From Ammoniphilus oxalaticus (GTDB taxonomy: Bacteria; Bacillota; Bacilli; Aneurinibacillales; RAOX-1), in assembly GCF_003609605.1 (NCBI RefSeq), contig NZ_MCHY01000006.1, positions 496,001-560,000 of the forward strand: a stretch of DNA of 64,000 bases, given 5' to 3'. Positions within the stretch are counted from its first letter, which is position 1. Each line of letters opens with the position of its first letter. Below the pieces are notes generated by a model. That model saw nothing but the letters and a program-made list of their open reading frames with translations, ran no database searches and was not told the origin of the DNA. Both the position numbers and the translations under genes were made by a program. Positions 8,986 to 16,371 of the stretch are shown here, piece by piece.

Positions 8986-10465
8986 TCTAGTAATCTTGCC
9001 GATTGTCATTCCTGTGATCACGGGAATGGTGATGGTCATCTTTAGAAGAGACATTAAACTTCACAGGCTACTTAGTTTGGCCGCGACTTTATCGATCTTG
9101 GGGATTGCGATTCTGCTTATGAATCAAATTAACGCGCTGGGGATCCAAACGTTGCAATTAGGGGGCTGGGAAGCTCCGTTCGGCGTGAGTATGGTCGCGG
9201 ATATGTTTGCGATGTTGCTAATCTTGGCCACAAGCGTTGTCGCAACGTGTTGTTTGATCTATGCGTTCCAGACGATTGGCAAAGAGAGGGAGAACTTTTA
9301 CTTTTATCCTTTATTTTTATTTCTCATTGCGGGAGTAAACGGCTCATTTCTAACAGGGGATATTTTTAATCTATTCGTTTGTTTTGAGGTGATGCTCGTT
9401 GCTTCTTATGTGTTGATCTCACTGGGAGGAACGAAGCTCCAACTTCGCGAGTCGATTAAATATATTTTAGTCAACGTCATTTCATCTTCTTTATTCCTTG
9501 TTGCGATCGCCTATTTATATGCGATGACGGGTACACTGAATTTTGCCCACCTGTCGCTGCGTATCGCTGAAATGGGACAAGATGGCTTGATGACGACCGT
9601 TTCTTTTTTGTTTTTAATCGTCTTCAGCTTAAAAGCAGGCCTGTTTTTATTCTTTTGGTTGCCTGGTTCGTACGGAGCTCCACCCACCGCGATTGCCGCG
9701 ATCTTTGCTGCATTGTTAACGAAAGTCGGGATTTATTCGATTATTCGGATGTTTACGCTCGTCTTTTATCACGAACCGCAAGCGACCCATTTATTGATCG
9801 GGATCATGGCTGCGGCAACGATGATTCTCGGGGCGATTGGAGCGGTCGCGTATGCGGACATCAAACGCATTTTAACGTATAACGTCGTTGTCGGCGTTGG
9901 CTTTATTTTGGCCGGGGTTGCCTCGTTTACACCCGCTGGTTTGACAGGTTCTGTTTATTATTTAATCCACGATATTGTTGTGAAGGCGCTCATTTTTCTG
10001 CTCGGGGGAACGATCATCCACCTGACAGGAAAGAACAAGTTGAAAGAGATCAGCGGTCTAATTCGTCTTTATCCATCATTAGGTTGGATGTTTTTCATCG
10101 CAGCTCTGTCGCTAGCTGGGATTCCACCGTTAAGCGGATTTCTCGGAAAAATTTTCATTACTGAAGGGACCTTTACGGCAGGTTACTTTTGGTTAGGAGG
10201 CATCGGGCTGTTTACGAGCTTGATGGTGTTGTATTCGATTATGAAAATCTTCATGAGCGCTTTTTGGGGCTACACCGACTATGAAGAGGGTGAGCTAGAA
10301 TCACCGAAAGGCTTGCTGTTTCCGATCGGCCTATTGACCTTGATGACGATTGCCCTTGGCTTAGGGGCGCAAGGGATCAGTCAATATGTCGATGTGGCGA
10401 TTGAAGGCTTAATGAATACACATCTCTATATTGATGCGGTGTTAGGGTTGAATCCGAGAATCTAG
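8978..10465 (+). CDS. mrpD: Na+/H+ antiporter subunit D
   Basis: 495-aa NuoN/NuoM-like proton-channel subunit. It shows LFVCFEVMLVASYVLISLG with the conserved membrane Glu, SLKAGLFLFFWLPGSYGAPP with a membrane Lys, and the IKYILVNVISSSLF and LAGIPPLSGFLGK blocks of the proton-pump superfamily. ATG 8978 is eight bases after GAGAGG; the other ATG, at 8972, is too close. With MrpA it is thought to form the proton pathways. Confidence 0.95.
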   Translation: MNNLVILPIVIPVITGMVMVIFRRDIKLHRLLSLAATLSILGIAILLMNQINALGIQTLQLGGWEAPFGVSMVADMFAMLLILATSVVATCCLIYAFQTIGKERENFYFYPLFLFLIAGVNGSFLTGDIFNLFVCFEVMLVASYVLISLGGTKLQLRESIKYILVNVISSSLFLVAIAYLYAMTGTLNFAHLSLRIAEMGQDGLMTTVSFLFLIVFSLKAGLFLFFWLPGSYGAPPTAIAAIFAALLTKVGIYSIIRMFTLVFYHEPQATHLLIGIMAAATMILGAIGAVAYADIKRILTYNVVVGVGFILAGVASFTPAGLTGSVYYLIHDIVVKALIFLLGGTIIHLTGKNKLKEISGLIRLYPSLGWMFFIAALSLAGIPPLSGFLGKIFITEGTFTAGYFWLGGIGLFTSLMVLYSIMKIFMSAFWGYTDYEEGELESPKGLLFPIGLLTLMTIALGLGAQGISQYVDVAIEGLMNTHLYIDAVLGLNPRI

Positions 10466-10497
10466 AACAGCATAGTTGGAAAGGATGGTGGAACCCG

Positions 10498-10974
10498 TTG
10501 TCGATGCAAGTATTAGTGAACTTATGTATCGGTGTTTTATGGATGTTTTTTCAAGATAGTTGGAATGGATTAACTTTTTTATCTGGCTATTTATTCGGTC
10601 TGCTCGTTCTTTTTATGTTACGCAATTTTCTTCCTTCTAAATTTTATCCGATTACGATGTTTGCCGTGTTAAAGTTACTGCTCGTTTTTATTAGTGAGTT
10701 GTTTTCATCGGGCATCCTGGTGATTCGCCAGGTGATCCGACCGAAAATAAATATCACGCCGGGGATTTTTACATTGGAGACCGAGCTAGAAGGAGACTTG
10801 GAAGTGACGTTGCTCGCGATGTTGATTACACTCACACCCGGATCGGTCGTAATGGAAATTACGCCCGACAATAAACTGTTTTACATCCATGCGATGGACA
10901 TTCCTGAATCAAGTGACGCCGTGTTTCGATCACAAGTCCGGTTTGAAGCGGCTATAAAGAAGGTGACGCGTTAA
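10498..10974 (+). CDS. mrpE: Na+/H+ antiporter subunit E
   Basis: 158-aa subunit with two to three N-terminal helices and a cytosolic alpha/beta tail containing LITLTPGSVVMEI, the MnhE hallmark. TTG 10498 is chosen because its MSMQVLVNLCIGVLWM start aligns residue for residue with the Bacillus MrpE N terminus. AAGGATGG lies nine bases upstream. It shares one base with mrpF. Confidence 0.93.
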   Translation: MSMQVLVNLCIGVLWMFFQDSWNGLTFLSGYLFGLLVLFMLRNFLPSKFYPITMFAVLKLLLVFISELFSSGILVIRQVIRPKINITPGIFTLETELEGDLEVTLLAMLITLTPGSVVMEITPDNKLFYIHAMDIPESSDAVFRSQVRFEAAIKKVTR

Positions 10975-11258
10975 TGGTAAACACAATTTTAATTCTGTCT
11001 TATTGCTTTTTGATTTTATCAATTTTAGGAACACTTTATCGCTTGGTGAAAGGACCATCCGCCCCAGATCGCGTGCAAGCGTTAGATGCGTTAGGAATCA
11101 ATATTATTTCGGGAATTGCTATTTTTTCGGTTTCGTCGCGAAATACGGGTTTTTTTGAAGTCATTTTACTGATCGGTATTTTATCTTTTATTGGCACGAT
11201 CGCATTTTCAAGATATATTGAGAGGGGTGTCGTCATTGAGCGCGGGCAGCCAAAGTGA
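10974..11258 (+). CDS. mrpF: Na+/H+ antiporter subunit F
   Basis: 94-aa three-helix subunit with the MnhF core RLVKGPSAPDRVQALDALG. It is coupled to mrpE by TAATG, and its last 23 bases overlap mrpG. Confidence 0.94.
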   Translation: MVNTILILSYCFLILSILGTLYRLVKGPSAPDRVQALDALGINIISGIAIFSVSSRNTGFFEVILLIGILSFIGTIAFSRYIERGVVIERGQPK

Positions 11259-11610
11259 ACTCGTCGCAGTTCTAATGATTTTGGTCGGGACGATCTTTAG
11301 CTTTCTTAGTACGGTTGGATTAATTCGACTGCCTGACGTGTATACCCGCACACATGCGGCGTCAAAAAGTTCGACGTTGGGTGTGTTGTTTACGATGGTC
11401 GGCACCTTTATCTTTTTTTTGTTTCAGGAAGGGTATTTTAGCATTCGGCTATTTTTAGGGATTTTCTTTATTTTCTTAACCGCCCCTGTCGCAGCCCATG
11501 CGATCACCCGCAGCGCCCATCGCGCTAATGTTGAATTAGCGGATATTAGTGTGCAAGACGATTTACAGAAAGTTAGGTCAAAGGAACGCGAAGGGGCTGA
11601 AGCAGAATAA
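11236..11610 (+). CDS. mrpG: Na+/H+ antiporter subunit G
   Basis: 124-aa subunit, the same length as Bacillus MrpG, with FSFLSTVGLIRLPDVYTRTHA and the following small-residue helix typical of MnhG/PhaG. TTG 11236 is eight bases after GAGAGGGG, inside mrpF, so upstream in-frame codons are not needed. Last gene of the operon; a strong hairpin follows. Confidence 0.93.
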   Translation: MSAGSQSELVAVLMILVGTIFSFLSTVGLIRLPDVYTRTHAASKSSTLGVLFTMVGTFIFFLFQEGYFSIRLFLGIFFIFLTAPVAAHAITRSAHRANVELADISVQDDLQKVRSKEREGAEAE

Positions 11611-11655
11611 AAAAAGACGTGAGCATCTCTGTTCGTCCGCTCGCGTCTTTTTTTT
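11611..11655. terminator. bidirectional terminator between mrpG and the TraX-like gene
   Basis: AAAAAGACGTGAGC pairs with GCTCGCGTCTTTTT, giving A and T tracts on both sides. It serves both convergent genes. Confidence 0.9.
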
Positions 11656-12316
11656 ATCGGTAAAATAGGAGTTGAAATAAATATAAACCGACTAAGTGGG
11701 CGGGATAAAACGAGCGATAAAGCCAGAGTGGCACTCGGATCCCTTTTGGACTCTTATAAAATACGAGTAAGATCGTAAACAAAATACTATACATTTGCAG
11801 GACCCACTGCTGGCTGATGAGAAAGAACAGATTTAAGCCGAAATGGGCCGAAAGAAGGCGGGTGCCTGTCAACGAGCGATAAATAAGTATCAGCAAAATT
11901 CCATACATCCCATAGTCCATCGGAATGAAGCAACTGATCAACAAAAGTGTTGCAACGATTGATTTTCGGACAGCTGGGGTAAGCCTCGTTTCTCGGTCGG
12001 ACTGAGCTGAGGAAGAGGATTCCGGCTCTTCATCCCATACATACAAAATCAATAGACCCATAAATAAAGTAAAAACGACATTAAGCTCAACTGTTTGAAA
12101 AAGAAGACTGTATGGAAGTTGAGAAATGAGGGCGATGATAAGTAAGCGAGTCAGATAACGTTTTACACTTCTTGTACGCTCGTATCCTTTGACCAACAAG
12201 AAACAATAAACGGGGAAGGAGAGTCGACCGATCATCCGAAATATGGGTTGATCATCAAAAAACAACAATCCAATATGGTCGATGAGCATCGTTGTCATCG
12301 CGAGTAGTTGCAGCAT
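11654..12316 (-). CDS. TraX family membrane protein
   Basis: The 220-aa polytopic protein begins MLQLLAMTTMLIDHIG, with F-RMIGRLSFPVYCFLLVKGY shortly after, the hallmark of TraX (PF05857). TraX acetylates F pilin in E. coli, but chromosomal Gram-positive homologues are of unknown acyl-transfer function. A GGAGG site six bases before the ATG supports the start. Several hydrophobic helices cover most of the length, with one charged loop near the middle. Confidence 0.85.
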   Translation of the reverse strand: MLQLLAMTTMLIDHIGLLFFDDQPIFRMIGRLSFPVYCFLLVKGYERTRSVKRYLTRLLIIALISQLPYSLLFQTVELNVVFTLFMGLLILYVWDEEPESSSSAQSDRETRLTPAVRKSIVATLLLISCFIPMDYGMYGILLILIYRSLTGTRLLSAHFGLNLFFLISQQWVLQMYSILFTILLVFYKSPKGIRVPLWLYRSFYPAHLVGLYLFQLLFYR

Positions 12317-12489
12317 ATCGATCCTCCACCTTCGTTTAGTTTACTCAGACTATTTTATCACACGATGCGCAAGAAGGAGAGGGCGACAACTAGCTATGGG
12401 GTCTCGAGTCGCCATAAGCCAGGTCGGATTCCAGGCAGAGGGTCAACGCTAGTTTTGCTCGTCACGCGATTAGCTGCATTCTCGGGCGG

Positions 12490-12790
12490 CGCCTTGCTGT
12501 AGCGGGGAATTTGACCGTTAGAGCGTCGCCTCTTGTTAGATTCGATCTGTAAGGGTCGCTGGGACCGTTACATTCGATAATCTCTGGACACACCCATTTT
12601 TTCGACCTGTAACGGGAGATTCGACCTTTGCGCCAGCCACGTCTGCTCTCCGACTCATCTAACGGCCTTTTCTCCCTTTGCAAAAGCTCCCTAACACGTA
12701 AGGAACGAAGCTGACGCCGGACAGCGTCAGCTTCGTTTCCAAGATCCCACCTACCATCCAACGGTCTTTTCTCCCGTTAGAGAGTTCATG
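12490..12790. repeat. degenerate AACGG/CCGTT repeat cluster
   Basis: A non-coding stretch in which short related units recur in both orientations: GACCGTTAGAG, GATCTGTAAGGG, GGGACCGTTACATTCG, TTCGACCTGTAACGGGAGA, TCTAACGGCCTTTTCTCCC, and CCAACGGTCTTTTCTCCCG. The last unit pairs AACGG with CCGTT around TCTTTTCTC. It looks like an accumulated REP-like element. No convincing gene lies between the TraX-like and GIY-YIG-like genes. Confidence 0.5.
12706..12735. terminator. 12-bp perfect hairpin, possible terminator
   Basis: CGAAGCTGACGC/GCGTCAGCTTCG with a CGGACA loop. Only short T runs flank it, so it may be a weak terminator for the minus-strand gene at 12804 or part of the repeat cluster. Confidence 0.5.
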
Positions 12791-12803
12791 ACCGCATTAC
12801 AAG

Positions 12804-13154
12804 CTAACGATTATAGCCGCGTTCACCATATGGTTGGAGCCGTTCCACCCATTTTTTCTCAAGCTCGAGCAACGCTTCCATTTCATTAAATTTCTTCTTT
12901 TGCTTTTTCTTCTGCAATTTCTCTAAGATTTCAAAGGTGAAGGCGTCGCTTCCAAACTCGTTCCAATCAGCTTGCAGTTCCCGATTTGGCATGTATGAAT
13001 TGGTGTCAAGCATGAATTTGATCCCATTGAGTATCTTTAGGTTAGCTGCGCTGCCGATTAAAATCCGATCCGTACGGTTATTTTTAATTTGAAAAACACC
13101 CGCTTCCACTTCGGTTTCCTTGAACTGTTCCTTCAATTCTTTTTTTCTTTCCAT
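12804..13154 (-). CDS. GIY-YIG nuclease-like protein
   Basis: A 116-aa protein with a divergent GIY-YIG fold. GVFQIKNNRTDRILIGSAAN replaces the two canonical tripeptides (GVF and LIG), followed by ELQADWNEFGSDAFTFEILE, typical of the GIY-YIG nuclease subfamily in Bacillales. The C terminus is helical and lysine-rich. Catalytic competence is uncertain. ATG 13154 is six bases after GGTGGTG; upstream ATG 13157 and GTG 13166 are alternatives. It is tightly downstream of the DUF2087 regulator, probably the same operon. Confidence 0.7.
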   Translation of the reverse strand: MERKKELKEQFKETEVEAGVFQIKNNRTDRILIGSAANLKILNGIKFMLDTNSYMPNRELQADWNEFGSDAFTFEILEKLQKKKQKKKFNEMEALLELEKKWVERLQPYGERGYNR

Positions 13155-13170
13155 CATGTTCACCACCAGG

Positions 13171-13950
13171 TTAATTTTTTAGCCAATAGGCGCTGCCATC
13201 CGCTTTTCGATCTAAGAAGCCGTATTCGATTAAGTACCTGCGGATCAGTGCGTAATCCTCATAGTAGTGTTGCAACGTTTCGTTTAACTCATGCTCATTG
13301 TAAAGATGTTCTGCTTTCAGTTGACCAGCAATTTCACGCAAGACAATCAGTCTTTGCTTTTCCCTAGGCGGGAATTGCTTTAATCGATTGTTTGGACCAT
13401 TCGGGAAAAATTTTTGGATGATGTTTTCTTGTTCCTCTTGCGTTACGTTGTATCGGTCATCAACCATCGTTGCGGTTGGATGCACGGGGAGAAAAGCAGG
13501 GGCGTACTCGTCCTTGTCTTTAAGCAGCTCCATCATCGCGAGAAAAGTTTTTGCTTGTCGTTCCTTCTCTTTCAACGTAAAGCGATGATGGCGAATCGTC
13601 GAAGCGCTGCCAATCCCTAGTCTTTGTTGAATGTCTTGATCGCTTTTCCCTTCATAAAACAGCTGTAAAAGATTTTTCTGGTGATCAGTTAATCCTGTTA
13701 ACTTCTTATCCATGCTGAGCAAATAGTCAAAAACAGAGCGGTGAAGTTGTTCGATGTGGAGCCGGGTGAACCTCTCCGCTTCGTAAAGCTGGTCCTCAAC
13801 AGGGTAGACTATCCCTTTTTCCACCTTCTCTCCGCATAATAAACAGATAAATACGCTTTTTTCCTCAATATAGCCTCGTTTTAATTCCTCCAAGGAGGCC
13901 TCCCAGAATAAACTAGATGATTCCATCGTTGCCACACATCCATTCATCAT
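13171..13950 (-). CDS. DUF2087 domain transcriptional regulator
   Basis: 259 aa. The N-terminal part has a CLLCGE zinc-ribbon-like pair. The middle carries a LuxR-like helix-turn-helix (LTDHQKNLLQLFYEGKSDQ then IQQRLGIGSASTIRHHRF). The C-terminal DUF2087 domain reads KQFPPREKQRLIVLREIA through DYALIRRYLIEYGFLDR and ends DGSAYWLKN. Start choice is weak: ATG at 13950, 13947 or 13926, none with a clear ribosome binding site. It is divergent from the jet operon across a 250-base region with repeated TTTGTTTGT boxes, so it may control itself and the defence genes. Confidence 0.8.
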   Translation of the reverse strand: MMNGCVATMESSSLFWEASLEELKRGYIEEKSVFICLLCGEKVEKGIVYPVEDQLYEAERFTRLHIEQLHRSVFDYLLSMDKKLTGLTDHQKNLLQLFYEGKSDQDIQQRLGIGSASTIRHHRFTLKEKERQAKTFLAMMELLKDKDEYAPAFLPVHPTATMVDDRYNVTQEEQENIIQKFFPNGPNNRLKQFPPREKQRLIVLREIAGQLKAEHLYNEHELNETLQHYYEDYALIRRYLIEYGFLDRKADGSAYWLKN

Positions 13951-13971
13951 AAAATCAAAACTCTAGATATC

Positions 13972-14104
13972 TTTGTTTGTTATTACAATAAACATTATAT
14001 TGTTTTGTTTGTGTTTAGTCAAGGACGTATCACAACGGAGGTTCCGTTTGTTTGTTAATTTACAAACGATATGTCACTTTGTTTGTTCGTTAACTAGAGT
14101 TAAC
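13972..14104. promoter_or_regulatory. operator-like array between regulator and jetA
   Basis: TTTGTTTGT occurs four times in direct orientation, at 13972, 14004, 14047 and 14078. A perfect 16-base inverted repeat GTTAACTAGAGTTAAC follows at 14089-14104. A further inverted pair GTTTGT...ACAAAC spans 14046-14067. The array lies in the divergent promoter region of the DUF2087 regulator and the jet genes. Binding is inferred, not shown. Confidence 0.5.
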
Positions 14105-14201
14105 ATGTAAACCTCCCATTGATATTTCAAGAAATTTCCGGTACTTTTCATACCATATAAACTTTAAAATGTAAAAAGAGAAAACTTTAAAGGAGGAGAT
14201 C

Positions 14202-15626
14202 GTGATCGAAGAACAGGAACTCATCCACATTTTACGCTCCCAAATGAATGAATCCTTACGCGCCGCTCTATCAGATTTTGTTAGCTTGAGTGGGGTTATG
14301 ACGGAGTTTTCCTCAGCTGATTTTTGGCGGGATACCGAACGGGTACTAGAGACCTTAAGGTTACTGGATCTCGTTTTACAGGCCACGCTGTATAAAGGAG
14401 AATGGCAGCTTCGCGACGATAATGCAATCGTTCATCGTTACAATCGTCTTTATGAACAATATCCTCGGCTCGATGTTACACAATTTTTAAACGTCTGCAG
14501 GAAATACAACTGGATCACCTCAGCCAAAAATCCGCCACTTAGACTTCAATCAACTGGAAAAAGAATGATTGGACACTTATTTCGGATTGCCAACGACGCG
14601 TTTGCTTACCATCTTCAGCCAGAAGATCAACAGGCCCTTTACCAAGCGATTCGTGATGCCAAGTTAGGCGAGGCATATGAAGATGAAGGGATTGGTGGAG
14701 GGGAAGTATTAGCTAGCATGATCTCTAATCTTGAGGATGTAAGTGAACAGTTGGAGTTAAATATTCAACGTTATATTTATGAAGGCAAAGGAAACCAGAA
14801 GGTTCAAGAGATAGACAGTATATTGGATCAAGTGAAGGAACATCTTGAAGCCCGGTTCGAAAAATCGGCGGATCTCATTCCAGATAACCGATTGCAAAAT
14901 CTTAGTGAACGCGCCCATCGCGCCTTTGCTGATGCGCATCGCGTAGCTTATCCAGCATTAGGTCAAACGGCGATATCCAGTGTGCGTAGACAAGATAAAA
15001 GAATTACGCAAATCAATGTAAATGAATTTCTTCGCTATCTTTCCAACTGCGCGCAACTTGAATTTCGAAATATTAATGATCAGGTTGGTCTGATTGACTT
15101 AATGGAGCCATTGGGAGATGAAAACGATGATGGTTTAGGCATTTGGTGGCCGCAACAATTACCTAAACCGCTAACCGAGGATTTGATTAATCGTGGTTTG
15201 GAAGAATTAGAAAGAATCTTCTGGATGGAACCTGTAACTTCTATTGATGAAGAGATCGAGATGGAATTTACTGAACCAGAGACGGTTTCGACAGAGCAGT
15301 TGAAAGAATTACAAGGTCAGTCCGCTAGTCTTGCTGAAGAATATGCGTTTAATACGAAAAGAGTCGAGGAATATCTTAGGGACTTGAGGAGGGAGCGCAT
15401 CGATTCCCTGCTAGTGGAAATTTCGAATACTTGGGAAGAAGCGGCAAATCATTTGCTTTCAGTATCTGCCCTTATTTCACATCACTTGGCTTACTTGGAA
15501 CAAATGCCCCTGCAAACTGATCTGTCTAAGCTGGTACCTTTTCGGTTAGGGCATCCCGATGAAGATCGAAATCTCGTCTGGGTGGTACAGGCTTCTGAGA
15601 AACTTTTAAATAAGGCTAAAGGATAG
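14202..15626 (+). CDS. jetA: Wadjet JetA-like (MukF-like kleisin)
   Basis: 474-aa mostly helical protein, first of three co-directional genes whose third is an SMC ATPase. The N-terminal half resembles a winged-helix/helical MukF/MksF-type kleisin; the C-terminal half is helical and acidic. Assignment rests chiefly on position and size: kleisin-like gene, then a small winged-helix gene, then a MukB-like SMC, then a Toprim nuclease, the Wadjet jetABCD set that restricts plasmids. GTG 14202 follows AAGGAGGAG. I could not assign a Wadjet subtype. The motif content of this subunit is too divergent for sequence-only recognition. Confidence 0.7.
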   Translation: MIEEQELIHILRSQMNESLRAALSDFVSLSGVMTEFSSADFWRDTERVLETLRLLDLVLQATLYKGEWQLRDDNAIVHRYNRLYEQYPRLDVTQFLNVCRKYNWITSAKNPPLRLQSTGKRMIGHLFRIANDAFAYHLQPEDQQALYQAIRDAKLGEAYEDEGIGGGEVLASMISNLEDVSEQLELNIQRYIYEGKGNQKVQEIDSILDQVKEHLEARFEKSADLIPDNRLQNLSERAHRAFADAHRVAYPALGQTAISSVRRQDKRITQINVNEFLRYLSNCAQLEFRNINDQVGLIDLMEPLGDENDDGLGIWWPQQLPKPLTEDLINRGLEELERIFWMEPVTSIDEEIEMEFTEPETVSTEQLKELQGQSASLAEEYAFNTKRVEEYLRDLRRERIDSLLVEISNTWEEAANHLLSVSALISHHLAYLEQMPLQTDLSKLVPFRLGHPDEDRNLVWVVQASEKLLNKAKG

Positions 15627-15681
15627 GGGAAACGAGATTAAACGATACGGACGGAATTTTAGGAGAGGAAGGAAATGTGAA

Positions 15682-16371
15682 GTGAATTCTGAAAATGGGC
15701 AACAAGATTATTATGGAAATTTAACGCAATTTGAACGATTGTCAGTAGCGGTAATTTTACAGCAAACCTCGAGAAAAGCCGGGGCCACGAAAAAGGAAAT
15801 TATGCGGCTTCTTCAAGTTCGTTCAGACGAGGCCTTTCTTCTGTTTATCAAAAAGGCAAATCATTTAATCGGGGACTTGCTTAAAATTGTGTACGATGAA
15901 GAACAAGAGCGTTGTGTAGCTATGACTCGGTTGGTTACTTATACCGCGCGGTACGTTTTAAATGACATGGAGTTAGCAATCCTGTTGTATATTTTTTATT
16001 GTGAGAGAGTGGCGGGCTTCCCGTATCTTAGCTTTGAGACAATTCTCCGACAATTTGAGCATGTTGACTTGCATGCGGAACGCAGATTAAAAACACGCTT
16101 GACTAAGCTCTGTAAAGAAGAGCTCATCTGTGTCTTGGATCATGCAGATGATGATAAAGATGTCGCTTATCAACTAACTGCTGTCGGACGCTGTATTTTC
16201 CCAGATCATTATTTGCGACGGGTAGTATCTGCTTCTCAAGGCGGTGAAGTCACTTTGGATCAAGTCCGCGATTTCTTTAAATTGGGAAATGAGCCGATGG
16301 AAGAAAAGCTTGAGGTTGACGAAGAGTCAGGCAATGAACAATTAGGGTTCTTCGAAGGGACTGTTGACTGA
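15682..16371 (+). CDS. jetB: Wadjet JetB-like (MukE-like) subunit
   Basis: 229 aa with a tandem winged-helix look: FERLSVAVILQQTSRKAGAT, ATKKEIMRLLQV, a TRLVTYTARYVLNDMELAIL segment and a final helix pair. MukE-like proteins bind the kleisin and gate the SMC ring. GTG 15682 sits about nine bases after GGAAGG. The TGATG junction overlaps the SMC gene by one base, indicating translational coupling. Confidence 0.7.
   Translation: MNSENGQQDYYGNLTQFERLSVAVILQQTSRKAGATKKEIMRLLQVRSDEAFLLFIKKANHLIGDLLKIVYDEEQERCVAMTRLVTYTARYVLNDMELAILLYIFYCERVAGFPYLSFETILRQFEHVDLHAERRLKTRLTKLCKEELICVLDHADDDKDVAYQLTAVGRCIFPDHYLRRVVSASQGGEVTLDQVRDFFKLGNEPMEEKLEVDEESGNEQLGFFEGTVD

Noticed and set aside
12462-12761. 99-aa minus-strand open frame in the repeat cluster
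   Set aside because: It is composed of the AACGG repeat units, has no ribosome binding site, and its arginine-rich product shows no domain.
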